64,000 bases of DNA from Tupaia tana. Its lineage: Eukaryota > Chordata > Mammalia > Scandentia > Tupaiidae. Each line of letters starts with the position of its first letter. Positions within the stretch are counted from its first letter, which is position 1. The position numbers and the translations under genes were made by a program. The stretch is from NCBI GenBank assembly GCA_026018925.1, contig JAKSZU010000002.1, positions 156,534,400 through 156,598,399 of the forward strand. Reading direction: 5' to 3'. The notes below the pieces were generated by a model. The model was not told where the DNA came from. It made no database searches and saw only the letters and a list, made by a program, of their open reading frames with translations. Positions 1 through 12,497 of the stretch are shown here, one piece after another.

Positions 1-360
1 ATGCTGCCAATTAAATCATTCCTTTCTAGAAGTTTTTGGTTCCCTAATATCTACAAAATTAAAACCAAGCTATTCATCGCAGCATTCATGGCCCTGTCCG
101 ATATGAACCCAACTTGTTTCTCATGGTGCATGCTCTTCCATTCACTAGTATGACTTAGATCATATTGTCCTCTTTCTTAGTGTTACTCTGACTAGAGAAC
201 CATGGAAACCAGAAAAATATTATTTTATGCCAGCAAGTTTTAGAATAATTTATTATGATGAGACATGTAACTAATAAACTAACCAAGTAAAGAGAAAATA
301 CAAACTGAAAATGTGCATGAAAACAAAGTGTTTCTGAGTTATAAAAAGATAGGTACTTTC
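1..360. other. Unassigned intronic sequence
   Basis: AT-rich, no repeat family or conserved coding signal recognised. Confidence 0.5.
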
Positions 361-615
361 GGGACCAGCAGATGGCGTCATGATTACATCATTGGACTCC
401 CACATAGTTGACTGTGGTTTGAGTCCCGGACTTGGTGACTTAAACCACACTGGGCATGTGCGCATGCATGCCCAAAATCCCGAGAGGAGAGTGGAGGAGA
501 AGGGATTGCGGTGTGGCCATGTCCCGGGGTTGGGGGGGGGGGGATGATTTCTCACTTTCTCTCTTCTGTCTCTCCGGTAAGCATAGGTGCTGGATAACAA
601 AAATCTTTCTAAAAA
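361..615 (+). mobile_element. tRNA-derived SINE, A-long
   Basis: Head gggaccagcagatggcgtca, a B-box-like ggtttgagtccc, then the A-long body and an A-rich tail. It carries a 12-13 nt poly-G run at about 531-543 where other copies have ccctgggggg. The head (365-377) matches the CTCF consensus CCASYAGRKGGCR. Confidence 0.9.
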
Positions 616-2180
616 GAAAAAATAATATAAAAAATAGATAGGTACTCTATTTTTTTTCAGCATCTTTAGAGGTTTTGGCTAATCATATTTTCCTCCAAGT
701 TGGAGAACTGGAAAACTTTCAATAAGATATGCATCAATAGCTAAAATGCCACAGAACACTGCCAGCAACATTGACCGACATTTGAATGAGTAAAGTACAA
801 TAGTAGTAATGACGATAATAATAACAAATGATCAGCATTTTGTGCACTAATAATAAACTACCAGCATTTGTTTTGGATGGGTAAGCAAAATCCCTCTAGT
901 ACGCTTGTTTAAATACTGTATGGTACAAGAGATTCAGCAGGAAATGTTTACATTTCTAAAATATTGCACAATTCAAATATGAACTACAAAAGAGAGTTCC
1001 CAAAGGCACCTTAGAAGAAGGCTTCATAAAGCAAAATTGTACTTCATCTCCATTCACTGTATTTGCTGAATAGATTTGTGAAGAATATTTATTAAATGTA
1101 AATACTCAAAAGAAAGTGTATTATACTAATGCAGTATTTTTTATTAAGACCTAGTGGCCTTGGGAGATCACTGTATTATAATGCAATGTAATTTGCATGT
1201 TGTCTGCTATATTAAAGAAGTAATATATTACATACTGTTAAAACATCACGTAGCTCAAGGGATTCACATTCCATCAGTTTTATAGATGTGGAACTTTACA
1301 GATAGAGAACACATTGTAAGTTACAAGAGCTTACCGGAGAAGGTAACATTAGACTCTTCAAAGGAATATTATTTCTGTCTATTATGCATATCTCTGTTTT
1401 TCCTGCTGTGCTCGGGAAGAATGAATGAAATGACCATGAGGAACTCCTCTTCCTTTTTATAAAGTATCTGCTATATGAACTTATTAATCTGTTCACTATT
1501 TCTGTGGACAATTATCGACCATCTACCACAACACACAGGGGAAACTAGATGCTCAGGTATATATCCCTCCTTCTAAGAAATTGTGAAACACAAATTAAAC
1601 AAATAATGACTGCTTTCTAGGCAGAACAAAAAAAGTATCTTAAGAAAAGCATGATTAAGTGCCACGACCGTTCACAGACACAGGTTTCTCCTGGCTGAAA
1701 GAGTACAGCCCCATGGAAAGGCAATAATTAAACAGGGCTTTGAAAGACTCCAGGCAAGAGGACTAGCCCCTGTTGACATCCTCTGCTGTCACCCACAAGT
1801 CCCTCAGTCACAACAGCAGTCAGCTGCACTCAACTTCTTTTCTTTCTTTCATCAAGTCCTGCACTTTCTAGTCTCTCTAGACCTTTGACTTTACTTGTGT
1901 TCCTTCTTCTTCCAGAAAGGTTCTTTTCTCAACCCCCAAACCATACCCCAATTTCCTCCTCTCCAAGCCTGGTTAACACAGTCATCCTTTGGTATTAGTT
2001 TAAAACATAATAATAAGTAGCCATGGCTACTCAGAGAAGGATAGGAACACCTTTGTTCTACCAGTGGTCCTTACCATTACATTTTCATCTCTTCCCTGAT
2101 ACTCTGAAACAGCCTAGCCTATGACTCTCGAGTGTTAGGTTAATAAATATGAAACTCATTTGGTAAGCAATATTGTGCCA
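616..2180. other. Mostly unassigned intron, possible MIR remnant
   Basis: The segment 1240-1340 (ttttatagatgtggaac, then cagatagagaacacattg) resembles the 3' half of a MIR. The rest is AT-rich unique sequence. Confidence 0.35.
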
Positions 2181-2190
2181 CAGAAGGGTT

Positions 2191-2452
2191 TTTTTTTTTT
2201 CTTTTGGAGAGGTTTTTGCTATAGGGCATGTGCGCTCGCCAGACAGACAGACAGAGACAGAGAGAAAGCGAGAAATCACCCCCCACGGGGGATGGCCACG
2301 CCGCAATCCCTTCTCCTCCATTCTCCTCTTGGGATCTTGGGCACGCACGCACATGCGCCTGGCGTGAGTTTAAGCCACTGGGTCTGGGACTCGAACTGCA
2401 GTCAACTATGTGGGAGTCCAGTGACACAGCCATTACGCTAACTGCTGGTCCC
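2191..2452 (-). mobile_element. A-long SINE, intact with TSD
   Basis: Poly(T), then gagaggtttttgctataggg (reverse of the 3' end), ending at ctaactgctggtcccc. Flanked by the perfect duplication cagaagggtt at 2181-2190 and 2453-2462. CpG sites are largely retained, indicating a recent insertion. Confidence 0.95.
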
Positions 2453-2462
2453 CAGAAGGGTT

Positions 2463-4384
2463 CTAAGCAAGGCCATGAAAGGATAGTAACTATATCCTGG
2501 GACGATCAATTGACAGAAATGTGAGGTTCTATTATCAAAGAGTTGATATAATGCTGAGGTTTTTTTTTTTTTAATGAAAGTTACATATTAAGTGAAAAAA
2601 AATAGTTTCTAAAATGGTATAAAACTATATAATCCCTCTTGATTTATAAAATGTATTTACAGCTGTGTATCAATATGAAAAAGTCTAGAAGGATACACAT
2701 CAAAGATATATACTAGTTAACTCCATCGTGTGGATAGAAATACTTTTTCTTCCTTTTATTCACCTACATTTTCTATTTTTCTTCTATTTATTATTACTTT
2801 CATAAAATAAACTTAAAACCAAAAGAAAAAGGAACAAAAAGCACAAAATAAAGACGGTCTGAAGTAAAAGAACGGTGGCAGAAAAAAAGACTTAAAGGAC
2901 CAAAGTTGACTGGTGTGATACAGAGGAAAAAAAAATTCAATGATAATTGACAAAATGATTCTAAAGTGTTTCAGTGTAGTCCCCACAAGGACTACATTTT
3001 AAAAGTAATAATAAAATCGAAGGGAAAGCTGGGAAATTCCATTTTGTCCTTACTTGCTTGAAGGCAAAGTTAGGTAGAGGTGTCCCATAACTGGGATATG
3101 GGAATGTTTAACAAAAGATTAGGACAATGAGCCAGGTATACCAGCTGGAGAGTCATTTACACAGCAATGACAAAGGAAAACACTGTGGTAGATAAAGAAG
3201 AGCACTGTGAGAGGTCAAGGGTAAGTTCACAGTTTAGGAACCTGAGTCGAAGTGAGAAGAGAAAGAAGGAACCATCTGAGGTAAAGAAGATAACCAATTA
3301 AACAAGACAGGTATAGCATTTTGTAACCAGCAAGCACGAGATGCAGTTGCCCAGGGAAGACCGCTGTCCTAAGTCTGACCCTCATGACAAGGAGAGTGTG
3401 GATGCTGGCTACAGCAGAGTGACAGGCAGCAGCAGTTTCATTAAGGAACCAGCTGGACTGTGGACATGGGGTCGGGTTCCCTATTTTTTGTTACTTTATA
3501 TCTCCAATACCTTTCATATATCCTGGGTATCAAAGAAGCTCAGAAAGAAAAATCTACAAGACAAACCCCACTCTTTCTCACCAGAGAGCAGGAAAGGGGT
3601 GGCACTGCAAGACAAAGCTCTTTCGAGTCTACCATAGTCATCCAGAAAAGCCCCAAGATAGGCAACAGTGGTGACAACACTGGCAGAAGCAACCTACCTC
3701 AGGACGGTCTTCTCAGGACTTTGCCTTGACATACATGCACTCATGGATCTTAGGCCAAGGCCTCAGGTCATGAGCAGAACACCAGAAAGGAGACTTTGTG
3801 GGCTCCCGGGTACAGGAAAAGATGACAGAGAGGACAGAGTGGAGAAAGACATCTTGCAAGTCTCTGTGTTTACCCATGATCCATGGATTAAGAGAACTTA
3901 CTGAACAAATACCACAAAGGATTTGAGAACTGAACAACAGTGTAGGCAAACATATAAAGTCCTAGACTGAGCCCTGGGTGGTATAAACCCAAGGCAGACC
4001 AAGAGTCTGCCAAGGCTTTAAATTCTATTGACCTAAGGATAAGAGCCCACAGAAGATAGGTCAGACCTTGCCATCTAAACTCAATCTGGTCAATTGTCTA
4101 CTAAAATACATATAGTAAACATTCTCCAAAAGTTTTAGGAGTACCTGGAGTTTCATAACAGTCAAAATGTCATGACACAACCCAAAATTATTTGACATAC
4201 ACAGACTCGGTATAACCCAAACAAGTCTCAAGGATGAAGGCAATAAAAATAAGACTACTCAGAGATGACACGGATGTTGGGAAAAGCAAAGACTTTGAAG
4301 TGACTCTTACAAACATGCTCCATGAAGTAAAGCTACTTGGGAAGCTGAATCAGGACAATCATAATGTATTTAAATAAAATGTAT
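2463..4384. other. Unassigned intron, old AT-rich remnants
   Basis: 2560-2850 looks like a decayed retroelement 3' region ending in A-rich DNA. 3430-3560 faintly resembles L2. I could not assign the rest. Confidence 0.3.
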
Positions 4385-4650
4385 TTAAATAAATAGATTT
4401 TTGTTTTATTTTTAGTTTTTTGCCACAGAGTGTGTGTGCTTGACAGAGGGAAACAGAGGAAAAGTGAGAAATCACCCGCTTGGGGGATGGCCACACCACA
4501 ATCTCTTCTCCTTCATTCTCCTCTTGGGATATGGGCATGCATGCACATGAGTCAGGGATAATTTCCAAGCACGGGGCCCAGAACTCAAACCATGACTGGC
4601 CAAGTGAAAATCCTAGTGCCTTATCCACCATGTAACCTGGATAGCCCCCA
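4385..4650 (-). mobile_element. A-long SINE, older copy
   Basis: Reverse of the 3' end (ttttttgccacagagtgtg), body with gaaatcacccgcttggggg, and a head ending near ccaccatgtaacctgg. More diverged than the CpG-rich copies. Confidence 0.8.
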
Positions 4651-4689
4651 AAAGATGAATTTTATATACTAAACAAAAAGGACTGGAAA

Positions 4690-6230
4690 GTATAGTTTTA
4701 AAAAAATATTTACAACGGGTCCAAAAAAGTAAAATACTAGAAATAAACTTACTAGCAAAATACATTACTAGGAGTACAAACCCTTTAAGCTGAAAAGTAA
4801 AGCCTAATGCCGAGCAAATTAAGAAAAATCTTTAAATAACAGAGAGCTATCTCGTGTTCATAATTTGGAAGGCTCAACATTAGTTAGTCTTCCTGAACAT
4901 ATCAACATATTAGACAAAAACTCAGTTATAAGTCCATCATGCATTTTGTTTTATTTTTATGGGGCAGGGGGTATAAATTGATAAGCCACACTGGTAGCAA
5001 CAACTTATATGGAAATACAGGAATTGCAAATAATTTTCTTTTAAATAATTTTGATAAAGATCCAAGTTAGAAGACTTCTATCACCTGATTTCAAGACTTA
5101 CTATGAAGCTGTAGTAATGAAGACTGTGTAGTACCTGCACAAACACAGATATAAAGATTAACTGAGGACCAGCAGGTGGCACAGAGGTTAAAGCATTGGA
5201 TCTCACATGGCCAATGGCATGGATCAAGTCCCAGACTGGTGGCTTGAGAAGCACACCAGTGGCTTGTGTGTGTACGCCCAAAATCCCAAGAGGAAAACAG
5301 AAGAGAAGAGATTATGGTGTGGCAATTCCCTTGTGGGTGATTTTTCAAACTCATGCCAAGGTGCATGTACATGTGTGTGTGGCTGAGAGAAAAATGAAGA
5401 AGGGATTGTGGTGTGGTCATCTCCCTGGGGGGGGGGGGGGGGGGTGTGTGATTTCTCACTTTCTGTTTGTCTGTCTGTCTCTCTCTCTCTCCCTCTTTTT
5501 CTCTCTCTCTGGCAAGCACATGCGCCCTATAGCAAAAACCTCTCAAAAAAAAAAACCAAAAAAACACAATTAAAAAAACTAAAGACTTATACAAGAACAG
5601 ACTATGGACGTGTACACAACAACCTTTTTTATTATAGCCAAAAAATAATAAGAATGCAGAATAGATTTTAAAAACTGTGATTTGCTCATACATTGAAATA
5701 TTATTCAACAACAAAAAAGAATATACTACTAATTCACACAATACCATAGAGAGTATAAATCAAGGCCTCTATATGTGAAATGTCTAAGTTTGTTGGCTAT
5801 TTTTAAGTTGAGTTGTCTTTTAATGTTGATTTTTGGAAGTTTTTATTTTTTATCAGTCCTGGATATAGATTCTTTGTCAGATTTACCAACCATGAATGTT
5901 TTCCCATGCTGTTGTGTGTTTTAGTAGCACAGTCTTCATAAACATGTTGAGTGAAAGACTCTATTCCCCAAAATAGTCTTTTCGTGTCAAGTCCTAGAAC
6001 AGGCAAAACCAAGCCATGGTGATGGAAATCTGAACAACATTTGCTGCAGCAGAGAATGGCTGATTGAAAAGGACAAGGTAGAACTTACTGAGGTAATGGG
6101 TATATTCTGTGTCTTTATTTGCATAGCAATTATAAGAGATTATGTATTTGTCAAAATTTACCAAAATTGCACACTTAAAATCTGTGCATTTTCATGTAAG
6201 TAAGCAAAACCTCTGTTACTAAAAGAAAAA
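4690..6230 (+). mobile_element. L1M LINE remnant (ORF2 end and 3' UTR), interrupted by a SINE
   Basis: 4690-5160 resembles the end of L1 ORF2 (acctgatttcaagacttact, and a segment like atggattggaagactcaa). 5577-5750 and 6010-6210 resemble the L1M 3' UTR (gaaatattattcaacaac, and a segment like ggtgatggaaatgttc). An A-long SINE splits it at 5165-5575. 5775-5990 resembles a further L1 segment (ggatatagattctttgtcag). The reading frame is destroyed. Confidence 0.75.
5165..5575 (+). mobile_element. A-long SINE with internally duplicated body
   Basis: The head ggaccagcaggtggcacag is a full 13-mer CTCF-type match at 5169-5181. The first body stops after a ttgtgggtgattttt-like segment at 5330-5345. 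A second partial body then starts near 5357 (gccaaggtgcatg) and runs through a poly-G tract to ccctatagcaaaaacctctc. At 411 bp it is about 150 bp longer than normal. Confidence 0.85.
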
Positions 6231-8305
6231 AACATTATGATACAACTCTGATCCTACAAAAAAGTGAATTACTCCTGGTTGTAGCAGTAATATCAAAACC
6301 TGATAAACTATACTTCAAAATTACCCTGTAGGTAGTAACAAACATCCCCCATTAATATCTATATCCTCACTCCACACATACTCACTAAAAGGTAAACACT
6401 ATCAGAAAACACAAGGCCTAAAATAACTATCATTGTCAAGGTTAAGTCTTTTACTTCGAAATATTTAATAGTGTCTCACAGAAATAGTATGAAATAGTCA
6501 AACATCTTTTATTTCATTTATTATTTAAATAAAGAGAAAATAATGCTGAAATAATACAATGGCAAAATGTAACATATGTGTAGAACAGCTGTTAGGACAA
6601 GATAATACCATTTGCTTCCTAAACTACTTCACAGCAATGTCTTGAAGATTAATGAGATAATGGACCAGGTGGTTATAGTACTTGCTGTGGATAATTTGGG
6701 TACTTCAGGACTCAGTAAATCCATTAGACCGCTAGGCTACAATTAGTACACCAAAGCAAAATGGCAGATTCAAAAATTTATATGCTGATAATCACATTTT
6801 AAAATATCCAGAATGGTGTTTTCTGAAGCATAATTTATGCTTGAAATGACCTTTAATTACTTAACCAAGAACAAAATGATTTTAATCTGTAAGTTTAAAC
6901 GATAAAGCTCTTCCTTTTAACATTTATCATTAGCATCCAATAAAGAAATAAAAGATACTGTCACTGTCCTTGAGAAGCTTTCAATTTAAGGAGGAAAACA
7001 CACAAATAAAATTATTTACATGCAATATGACAACACTTTGTAAAAATTCCTAGTACTTGCACTATAAAAATACCTGAACTGGGTACCTAATCCAGAATGG
7101 AAATGAGGATGTCAGAGGTGAGTGTCAGAGTAGGCCTTTGGGAAGCAGAGGCACCTGAGCAAACCCACCCTGGAAGGGTGATCGAAAGGGAGGGAGGGAC
7201 TAGGGGCTAGGCAGAGAGTGCTCTGGGTTACAGTCAACAGATGAGTTTGACCAAGGAAACACAGGGTAGTGTGGAAGCCCTCCAGGGCATGGAAGGGCAG
7301 AGCAGGAGGGTTCATGGAGAGGCCAGTCAAGGCACATTGGGAAAAGTTTTATAGTAAGGAACCAAATACATGGGTCTGGGAATCTGGAAAAGATTTACGA
7401 GACAAATTTTGGCAGCCAAAAGTAAGAGATTGACATCATCAGCCCAGGAAATGTGCTGGGTCCAGACAACAGAAGACTATTCCAGAAATTCTGACAGCAG
7501 GTACAGGTGAAGATGGGACAGGCAAAAGAAACTTGGGAGGAGCAGTCAGGTGTGTGAAGAAAGAATCCCGACAGCAGGTGTCATGAAACCCAAAAAAACA
7601 AAAGAGAAGGAGGGAATAACCCACAGTGACAGGTCGAGAAAGAGGAGACTAAAATGCTGCTTGGGTTTTGTCATTTGTGGGGTCTCAAGTGCCTTTGGCA
7701 AGAGCAGCTTCTGTGAGATAATGGAAAATAGTGCGAGAAGGCAAGTTCATGCAGACTGTGACTATGGGTTGTAAAGGAAGAAGAGAAAACCATAGCTGAT
7801 AGGGGCTTGGTGCTGAAGGGTGGTTTTGGTAGCAAAAAAGGGTACAGTTATCATTATTGGAGTTTTTCCTCCTATAGGTGTCATTTAGTTTCACTGAGAG
7901 GTCCAGTGTTCACATACTAGGATGAAAGAACCTCTAGGCATAGTGGGATACATTTTTAAAATTCAGAAACAATGGTAAAGATATCAACAAGGAGAGAAGG
8001 GATGCATTATAAAAGTAATCATGAGGTATGTGTGAACCAAAGGAAAGGGGTAAGAGAAGGCCCTAAAGATGGGTATAAATACCAAAGAGCTTGTAGGTGG
8101 TAGAAGGGAAACTGAGGGAGATTCATTTTCTCATTCTGGTACCATGAAAACTTATTTCTGTTCAAACAGGACACCAAGGTTGGTTTCTGGTTTCCCAAAT
8201 ACTATTATAGCAGAAAGTACTCATCTAAAGTAAGTATAAAAGTTGGTATACCACACACTTGTTTATTTTCAATGATAAAAATGAATCAGTTGTTTAAATT
8301 AATTT
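6231..8305. other. Unassigned intron
   Basis: 6231-7080 is AT-rich. 7085-8170 is purine-rich and resembles an old mammalian interspersed repeat that I cannot name. No coding signal. Confidence 0.35.
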
Positions 8306-8557
8306 GGGACCAGCAGATGGTGTAACAGTTAAGTCACTGAACTCCCATGTAGTCTAAGATGGTTCAAGTCCTGGACCCAGCAGATTAAAACTCACATTGG
8401 GTGTGTGTCCATGTGTGCCCAAAATTCTGAGAGGAAAATGGAGGATAAGAGACTGTGGGGTGGCCATCCTCCCTGGAAGGTGATTTCTTGCTTTCTGTCT
8501 CTGTCTCTCTGGCAAGTGCACGTGCCCTATAGCAATAATCTCTCAAAAAAAAAAAAT
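8306..8557 (+). mobile_element. A-long SINE
   Basis: Head gggaccagcagatggtgtaa, body, then ccctatagcaataatctctc and poly(A). Moderately diverged. Confidence 0.9.
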
Positions 8558-8724
8558 GAAAATTAACTTAATTTTACCAGAATTAATCCCTTTTTTCTTT
8601 ATAGATAACCTCTGGCTGTCAATCACTGACAAGTTCAAAACATAGTATGTAATAATAAGGTACCAAGAAAGGTTTATTCGAAAACACAAAATTAAGAGCT
8701 GATTTTTAAAATCATGAAATTATG

Positions 8725-8963
8725 GGGACCAGCAGGTGGCGTAGTGGTTGTGATGCTGGACTCCCACATGGCCAACAGCAGTTTCAGTTCTGGACCCAGT
8801 GGCTTGAAACTCACACTGGGCATGTGTGCATGTGTCCAAAATTCCAAGACGAGAATGGAGAAGGGGCTGCTGCATGGTCATCCCACGGGGGAGCAGGGGG
8901 TGATTTCTTATTTTCTCTCTCTCTGTCTCCAGTGAGCATGTGCACCCTATAAAAATCTCTCAC

Positions 8964-8997
<34 letters not shown>
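8725..8997 (+). mobile_element. A-long SINE, outer member of a tandem
   Basis: Head gggaccagcaggtggcgtag (CTCF-type 13-mer at 8729-8741) and a 32-nt poly(A). The duplication atgaaattatg at 8714-8724 recurs only at 9280-9290, so the TSD encloses this copy and the next. Confidence 0.92.
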
Positions 8998-8999
<2 letters not shown>

Positions 9000-9275
9000 G
9001 GAATCAGCAGATTGCGTAATGGTTACGTCGCTAGACTCTCACATAGTGGACTGTGGTTTGAGTCCCAGACCCAGTGGCTTGAAACTCACTCCAGGTGTTT
9101 GTGTGTGTGTGTGTGTGTGTCCAAAATCCTGAGAGGAAAATGGAGGGGAAGGTGCTGCAGCTTGGCTATCTATCCCGCCCCCCCAACAGGTGGAGAGGGC
9201 TATTTCTCACTTTCTGCCTCTCCGGCTCTCTGGCAAGCATATGCACCCTATAGCAAAAATCGTTCTCTTAAAAAT
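8998..9275 (+). mobile_element. A-long SINE inserted in the tail of the previous SINE
   Basis: Starts directly after the poly(A) with tggaatcagcagattgcg and contains a (GT)n run at 9099-9120. It ends in tagcaaaaatcgttctctta and is followed by leftover A-rich tail and the outer TSD. Confidence 0.9.
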
Positions 9276-9479
9276 AAGAATGAAATTATGAATTCTTCAT
9301 GGAATTTTTAGAAACTTTCAAAGAAAAATAGTGTCTCTACAAAAAAAGTCATATTTCTTCTGATCATATAAAAGAAACCAAGGTAGCATTTGAGCTGTGA
9401 AATATTCCTTTCAGGGACTTTGGCTACTGAAGATTTTCTGCTGAGACTCCACTCTCCCGACCCCAATCTGGAGAGTGGA

Positions 9480-10720
9480 AGAAAAACAGAACTGCAGAGA
9501 GACTGTAGATCACCTCTTCCTACATGCCTCTGAATGCTCAGATTGAACATCAAGAAATTAGGAAGAAATGTGTAACCCATCAGGTGGCCAGAAATCACTG
9601 CAGAGGTGCAAGAAATAAAAAAAACCAAGAAAATACCTCTCCTCGAAAGGAAAAGAACTCCTCATCACCCACAGATAGTACAATGGAACTCATGGAAATA
9701 TCAGATAAAGTATTTAGAATATTCATAGTGACAAAGCTAACAGAGATGCAAAAGAAGAGAGACAATGAACTCTAGAAGATGCAGGAGAAACGAGCCAAGG
9801 AGTTCCAGGAGGTGAGGAAGTTCTTGCATGATCTGAAAGAGGAAATACAAACCATAAAAAAGAATCAAACAAAACTGTTAAGAGATGAAGGCTGTATTAT
9901 AGGAAATCAAAATCTCCCCTGAAAGTATTAAAAGCAGATTAGATCATGTAGAAGATCAAATCAAAGATGTATAAGACAGAATCTCTGCCCTAGAAAAATT
10001 CACCATGAAGACTGAGAAAATAGCCCCCCCAAAAAGAATAATATATGAGAAATACTACATACCATTAAATATCCAAATATCTGGATATCTTGTATCCCAG
10101 AAGGTGAAGAGACTAATAAGGGCACTGATAATCTATTCCATGAAATCCTGGAAGAAAACTTTCCAAACCTAGAGAGACATTCAAAGATCCAGACTTAAGA
10201 AATACAAAGGACCCCAAATAGAATCATCCCAAGAAGATCTTCTCCAAGACAGATTATAGCCACAGTGACCAAAATGACAGACAAAGACCAGATATTAAAA
10301 TTGACAAGAGAGAAACGTCAAGTTACTTTCAAAGGATATCCCATCAGGCTAACAGCGGATCTCTCATTGGAAACAACGAAAGCAAGGAAAGAATGGGAAA
10401 ATATATTCAGAGTTTTAAGTGAAAAACTATTTCAACCAAGAATACTATACTTGACAAGATTACCCTTCATATGACAAGAAAAGACAAAAATATTATCAGA
10501 TAAACAAAACCTGAAAGTATTTACCAACATCAGACCAAGCTCTCCAATAAGTTCTGCATGGAGTGTCATACCAGGAAATCTAAATACAGACACACAGAAA
10601 TAAGAGTTCAAAAACAATCAAGAAAATGGCTAAATTAATGGTAGGGATAAGTTTGGAACTGAATGTTATCTTCCAGAATTTAAATGGAAAGATCGGACTA
10701 CAACGGAAAATAGATTAAGT
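9480..10720 (+). mobile_element. HAL1/L1 ORF1-type LINE remnant
   Basis: 9524-9775 and 10265-10474 give L1 ORF1p-like peptides. Examples are EISDKVFRIFIVTKLTEMQ at the N-terminal side and KARKEWENIFRVL then FQPRILYLTRLPF at the C-terminal side. Between them stop codons and shifts break the frame. No ORF2 follows, which fits HAL1 (half-L1), although 3' truncation of an L1 is also possible. Confidence 0.8.
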
Positions 10721-10946
10721 ACATGAGACTGAACTGGTGAAATAGAATTTTATGACTTTTGACTAAAACATTACTGATTTTCTTCTATGCTTTGTTTTCC
10801 AGATTTAAGGATTTTTGTCTTCTTTTGAGCTATTGATAGGTTCATGTACCTACCATTTGACCAGAATCCTAACCTGTTTCCTGGCTTTAAGCCTTAAGCA
10901 AATTTCTCTTAACATTTTTTGATTTTGGTTTATTAAAGCTAAACTG

Positions 10947-10950
10947 CTTG

Positions 10951-11042
<92 letters not shown>
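10947..11042. repeat. (TA)n(CA)n(TA)n compound microsatellite
   Basis: Alternating TA, then about 17 CA units, then TA again. Alternating purine-pyrimidine over about 95 bp. Confidence 0.95.
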
Positions 11043-11049
11043 TAACAAA

Positions 11050-11506
11050 TATCTATTTAAGAACCACAGTGAGCTATATAGCCTCGGCTAGGTGCTACAT
11101 TATAGTATATTCATTCTGTCCATGGAGTTTCATGCCTAAAGTCAGATATGTGTCCACAGATGTGTATATGTCAACTAAACTTGCTATTGACAACATTTAG
11201 AGTATTTAAGATATTTTGTGAATCAATAAAATGTGAGAAAAGAAAGGAGTGGAAAGCAACTGCAGATGCCAGAGACAGTGTTGGAGGAGTGTGGGAAATA
11301 GCAGAAGGTGAGAAATAGGGAATCAAAAAAAAAAAAAAAAAAAAGATATAAGAAACAAGAAATGGAGAAGCATTTGTTGACAATAACATGTATGATTAAG
11401 TCAATATACCGTGTATTCTGGGTGAGAAATCACATTTTGTATGCTGTGATGATATTCAGTGAATTAATGTAAAATAAATAAATTTAAAATAAAATTTTTA
11501 AAAAAA
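11050..11506. other. Unassigned intron with a poly(A) run
   Basis: No repeat recognised except an A-homopolymer at 11327-11344. Confidence 0.4.
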
Positions 11507-11675
11507 GGGGGGCCAGCAGGTGGCTTGGTTGTTAAGGGTGCTGGACTCCCACATGACTGACTGTGGTTTGGGTCCCAGACCTGGTGACTTGCTTTCTCAC
11601 TTTCCCTCTCTCACTCTGTCCCTCTCTGGTCAAATTTAAATAAATAAATAAAGTTAAATAAAATAATTTTTAAAA
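11507..11675 (+). mobile_element. A-short SINE
   Basis: Head ggggccagcaggtggcttgg, then cttgctttctcactttccct, (TC)-rich body, tctctggtcaaattt and an AAATAAAT tail. It lacks the 170-bp A-long body. Confidence 0.92.
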
Positions 11676-11924
11676 AGAAAGAAAACAAGGCAACAACTCA
11701 TAGGAACTGCAATTTATATTTGAGTTGAACATATATGCAAAAGCTAGTTACCAAACCATGCACACCAGATGTTCTATTATAACAGGTTACTAACTACAGT
11801 GCTCACTGAAAAACTGACTTGACTCATTTGAAGTTTTCTCTCCTTTCCCAACCTTCTATCTCATCTACCCATACAGACTAATATAGGCCTTTTTAGCCTC
11901 TCAAAAAAATCTATCATACACTTG
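11676..11924. other. Unassigned intron
   Basis: Short unique stretch without recognised elements. Confidence 0.4.
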
Positions 11925-12085
11925 TTACAACACAGGTGGTAGAGTTCCACTACGTGATGTTGGAGCTACAGAAGGCGCAAGGCTGGTTCCCAGACCACCA
12001 CCACCAGGCATGAGCCTATAATCCTACCTAACTGGGAGGCTGGGGTGGGAGGATTATGACATCACAAGAACCTGTCAAAAATCTT
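11925..12085 (+). mobile_element. Family B SINE, diverged
   Basis: cataatcctacctaactggg-like core, gctggggtgggagg, and the shared phrase gacatcacaagaacctgtc. These align with the B copy at 37945. Confidence 0.6.
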
Positions 12086-12235
12086 CACCTCAATGTTTCC
12101 CTTTCTAGTATTAAAAAAAAAAAAAAAAAGATCACATACCTATGCAAGGGCAGCTACAAGCCATCACTAGAAAGGTATCAAGTAAAACACTTTTCTATAC
12201 TGAGAGAGTAAATATATGATTTTTAAAATACAGAC

Positions 12236-12497
12236 AAGACCTGGACCTGCCCCATAGCACAACAGTTACATACTATGCATAGAAAGCTGGATCCCACATG
12301 GCTGACCATGGTTGTAATTCCAGCCCCAGCAGCTTGAAAAACGCAATGGGTGCATGTGCAAGCATATCCAAAATCCTGATGGGATGGAGAAATGGAAGAA
12401 AAAAATTGCGGTATAACCACGCTCCATCAAAGGGCCCACTTACTCTCCCATGCATGGGTGCTCTCTCATGAGCACACAGGCCCTCTGGTGACTAAAA
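12236..12497 (+). mobile_element. A-old SINE
   Basis: Head cctgccccatagcacaacag, cccacatggctgaccatgg, then a diverged body with an irregular 3' end (gagcacacaggccctctggt). Directly followed by another A copy. Confidence 0.7.

Noticed and set aside
4690-6230. Intact LINE-1
   Set aside because: Only decayed end-of-ORF2 and 3' UTR pieces, interrupted by a SINE. No open ORF2 anywhere in the window.
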